From contig NZ_FMVM01000027.1 in NCBI RefSeq assembly GCF_900102085.1, positions 1-60,600 on the forward strand: DNA of 60,600 bases, given 5' to 3'. The notes under the pieces are model-generated. The model saw only the letters and a program-made list of their open reading frames with translations, made no database searches and was not told where the DNA came from. Source of the DNA: Paenibacillus polysaccharolyticus (GTDB lineage Bacteria > Bacillota > Bacilli > Paenibacillales > Paenibacillaceae). The position numbers and the translations under genes are program-made. Positions 60,506 to 60,600 of this stretch are shown here, piece by piece. How positions within the stretch are numbered: position 1 is the first letter of the stretch; the number at the start of each line of letters is the position of its first letter.

Positions 60506-60600
60506 GGGGCTGTCCCATAAGTCGTAAAAAAACTTGGGATAGTCCCATTCTCCAAAATTATGCAACAAAAAGAAACCGTTCCTTGGTAAAATGGAAGTGC
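60506..60600. mobile_element. Possible end of an insertion sequence (IS1182-like), partial
   Basis: GGGGCTGTCCCATAAGT (60506-60522) and ACTTGGGATAGTCCC (60532-60546) form an imperfect inverted repeat. The sequence after it (TTCCTTGGTAAAATGGAAG) resembles the start of IS1182-type elements from memory. No transposase ORF is inside the window. It could instead be the terminator of the CMD gene. Confidence 0.35.

Noticed and set aside
1..60600. CRISPR arrays, tRNA or rRNA genes, prophage genes
   Set aside because: No regularly spaced direct repeats, no cloverleaf-like sequences with CCA ends, no rRNA segments and no phage structural genes were noticed by reading; no dedicated scan could be run.

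Overview
The window reads as chromosome of a Paenibacillus-like member of the Bacillales. Genes carry strong AAGGAGG-type ribosome binding sites and often start with TTG or GTG. Rho-independent terminators are abundant. The gene set is typical of that group: a Gram-positive coproporphyrin haem cluster, the YtpB terpene synthase, CimA, the SasB/RelQ alarmone synthetase, YugP, YitT, YkvI and a CshA-like helicase. No rRNA, tRNA, CRISPR array or prophage was seen. The genus is inferred from gene content and was not checked by a search.

Layout. 1-979: 5' part of an IS3-family (IS150-type) element, cut by the window edge. 1032-8923: MFS exporter, then the haem genes hemE-cpfC-cgoX, a CapA-type phosphatase, a glycerophosphodiesterase and an FAH-family hydrolase. 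9073-18600: mixed housekeeping genes, including a DUF92 membrane protein, a TetR regulator, a Uup/YfmR-type ABC-F ATPase, an M42 peptidase, a LapA-domain protein and oligoendopeptidase F. The last has two good translation starts, the upstream one adding a signal peptide. 18690-28250: cold-shock protein, several transporters, the terpene synthase, pfkA, a DUF4015 protein and YitT. 28555-35545: CshA-like helicase, a YesL-like protein, a structured non-coding RNA (6S RNA candidate), thiol peroxidase, rhomboid protease, LysR and MerR regulators and YugP.

35810-39700 is the most interesting block. amtB has a perfect GlnR/TnrA-type box placed just downstream of its promoter. It is followed not by a PII gene but by a GlnD-related DUF294 nucleotidyltransferase and an overlapping DnaQ-family exonuclease. 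A JAMM peptidase gene lies antisense, and the first strong plus-strand terminator comes only beyond it.

39814-49534: a ResA-like thioredoxin, cimA, dinB, ferredoxin, an L,D-transpeptidase, pyrD, the alarmone synthetase, a DUF309 protein, a thioredoxin-fold protein, and two very small membrane-protein genes. 49743-54254: rsmF-rsuA-HAD operon, in which a 59-bp palindrome is read through in frame inside rsmF, and then an acidic protein of three repeats. 54460-60491: a GNAT acetyltransferase, a glycosyltransferase with a LexA-type box inside its promoter, a chloramphenicol acetyltransferase with a leader peptide and translational attenuator, YkvI, xpt, and small unknown or CMD-family genes. The right edge carries what may be the end of another insertion sequence.

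The window is mostly stable housekeeping DNA. The novelty lies in regulatory architecture (IS hairpin, GlnR box, LexA box, cat attenuator, ncRNA, dual-start pepF) and in the amtB-DUF294-exonuclease module.
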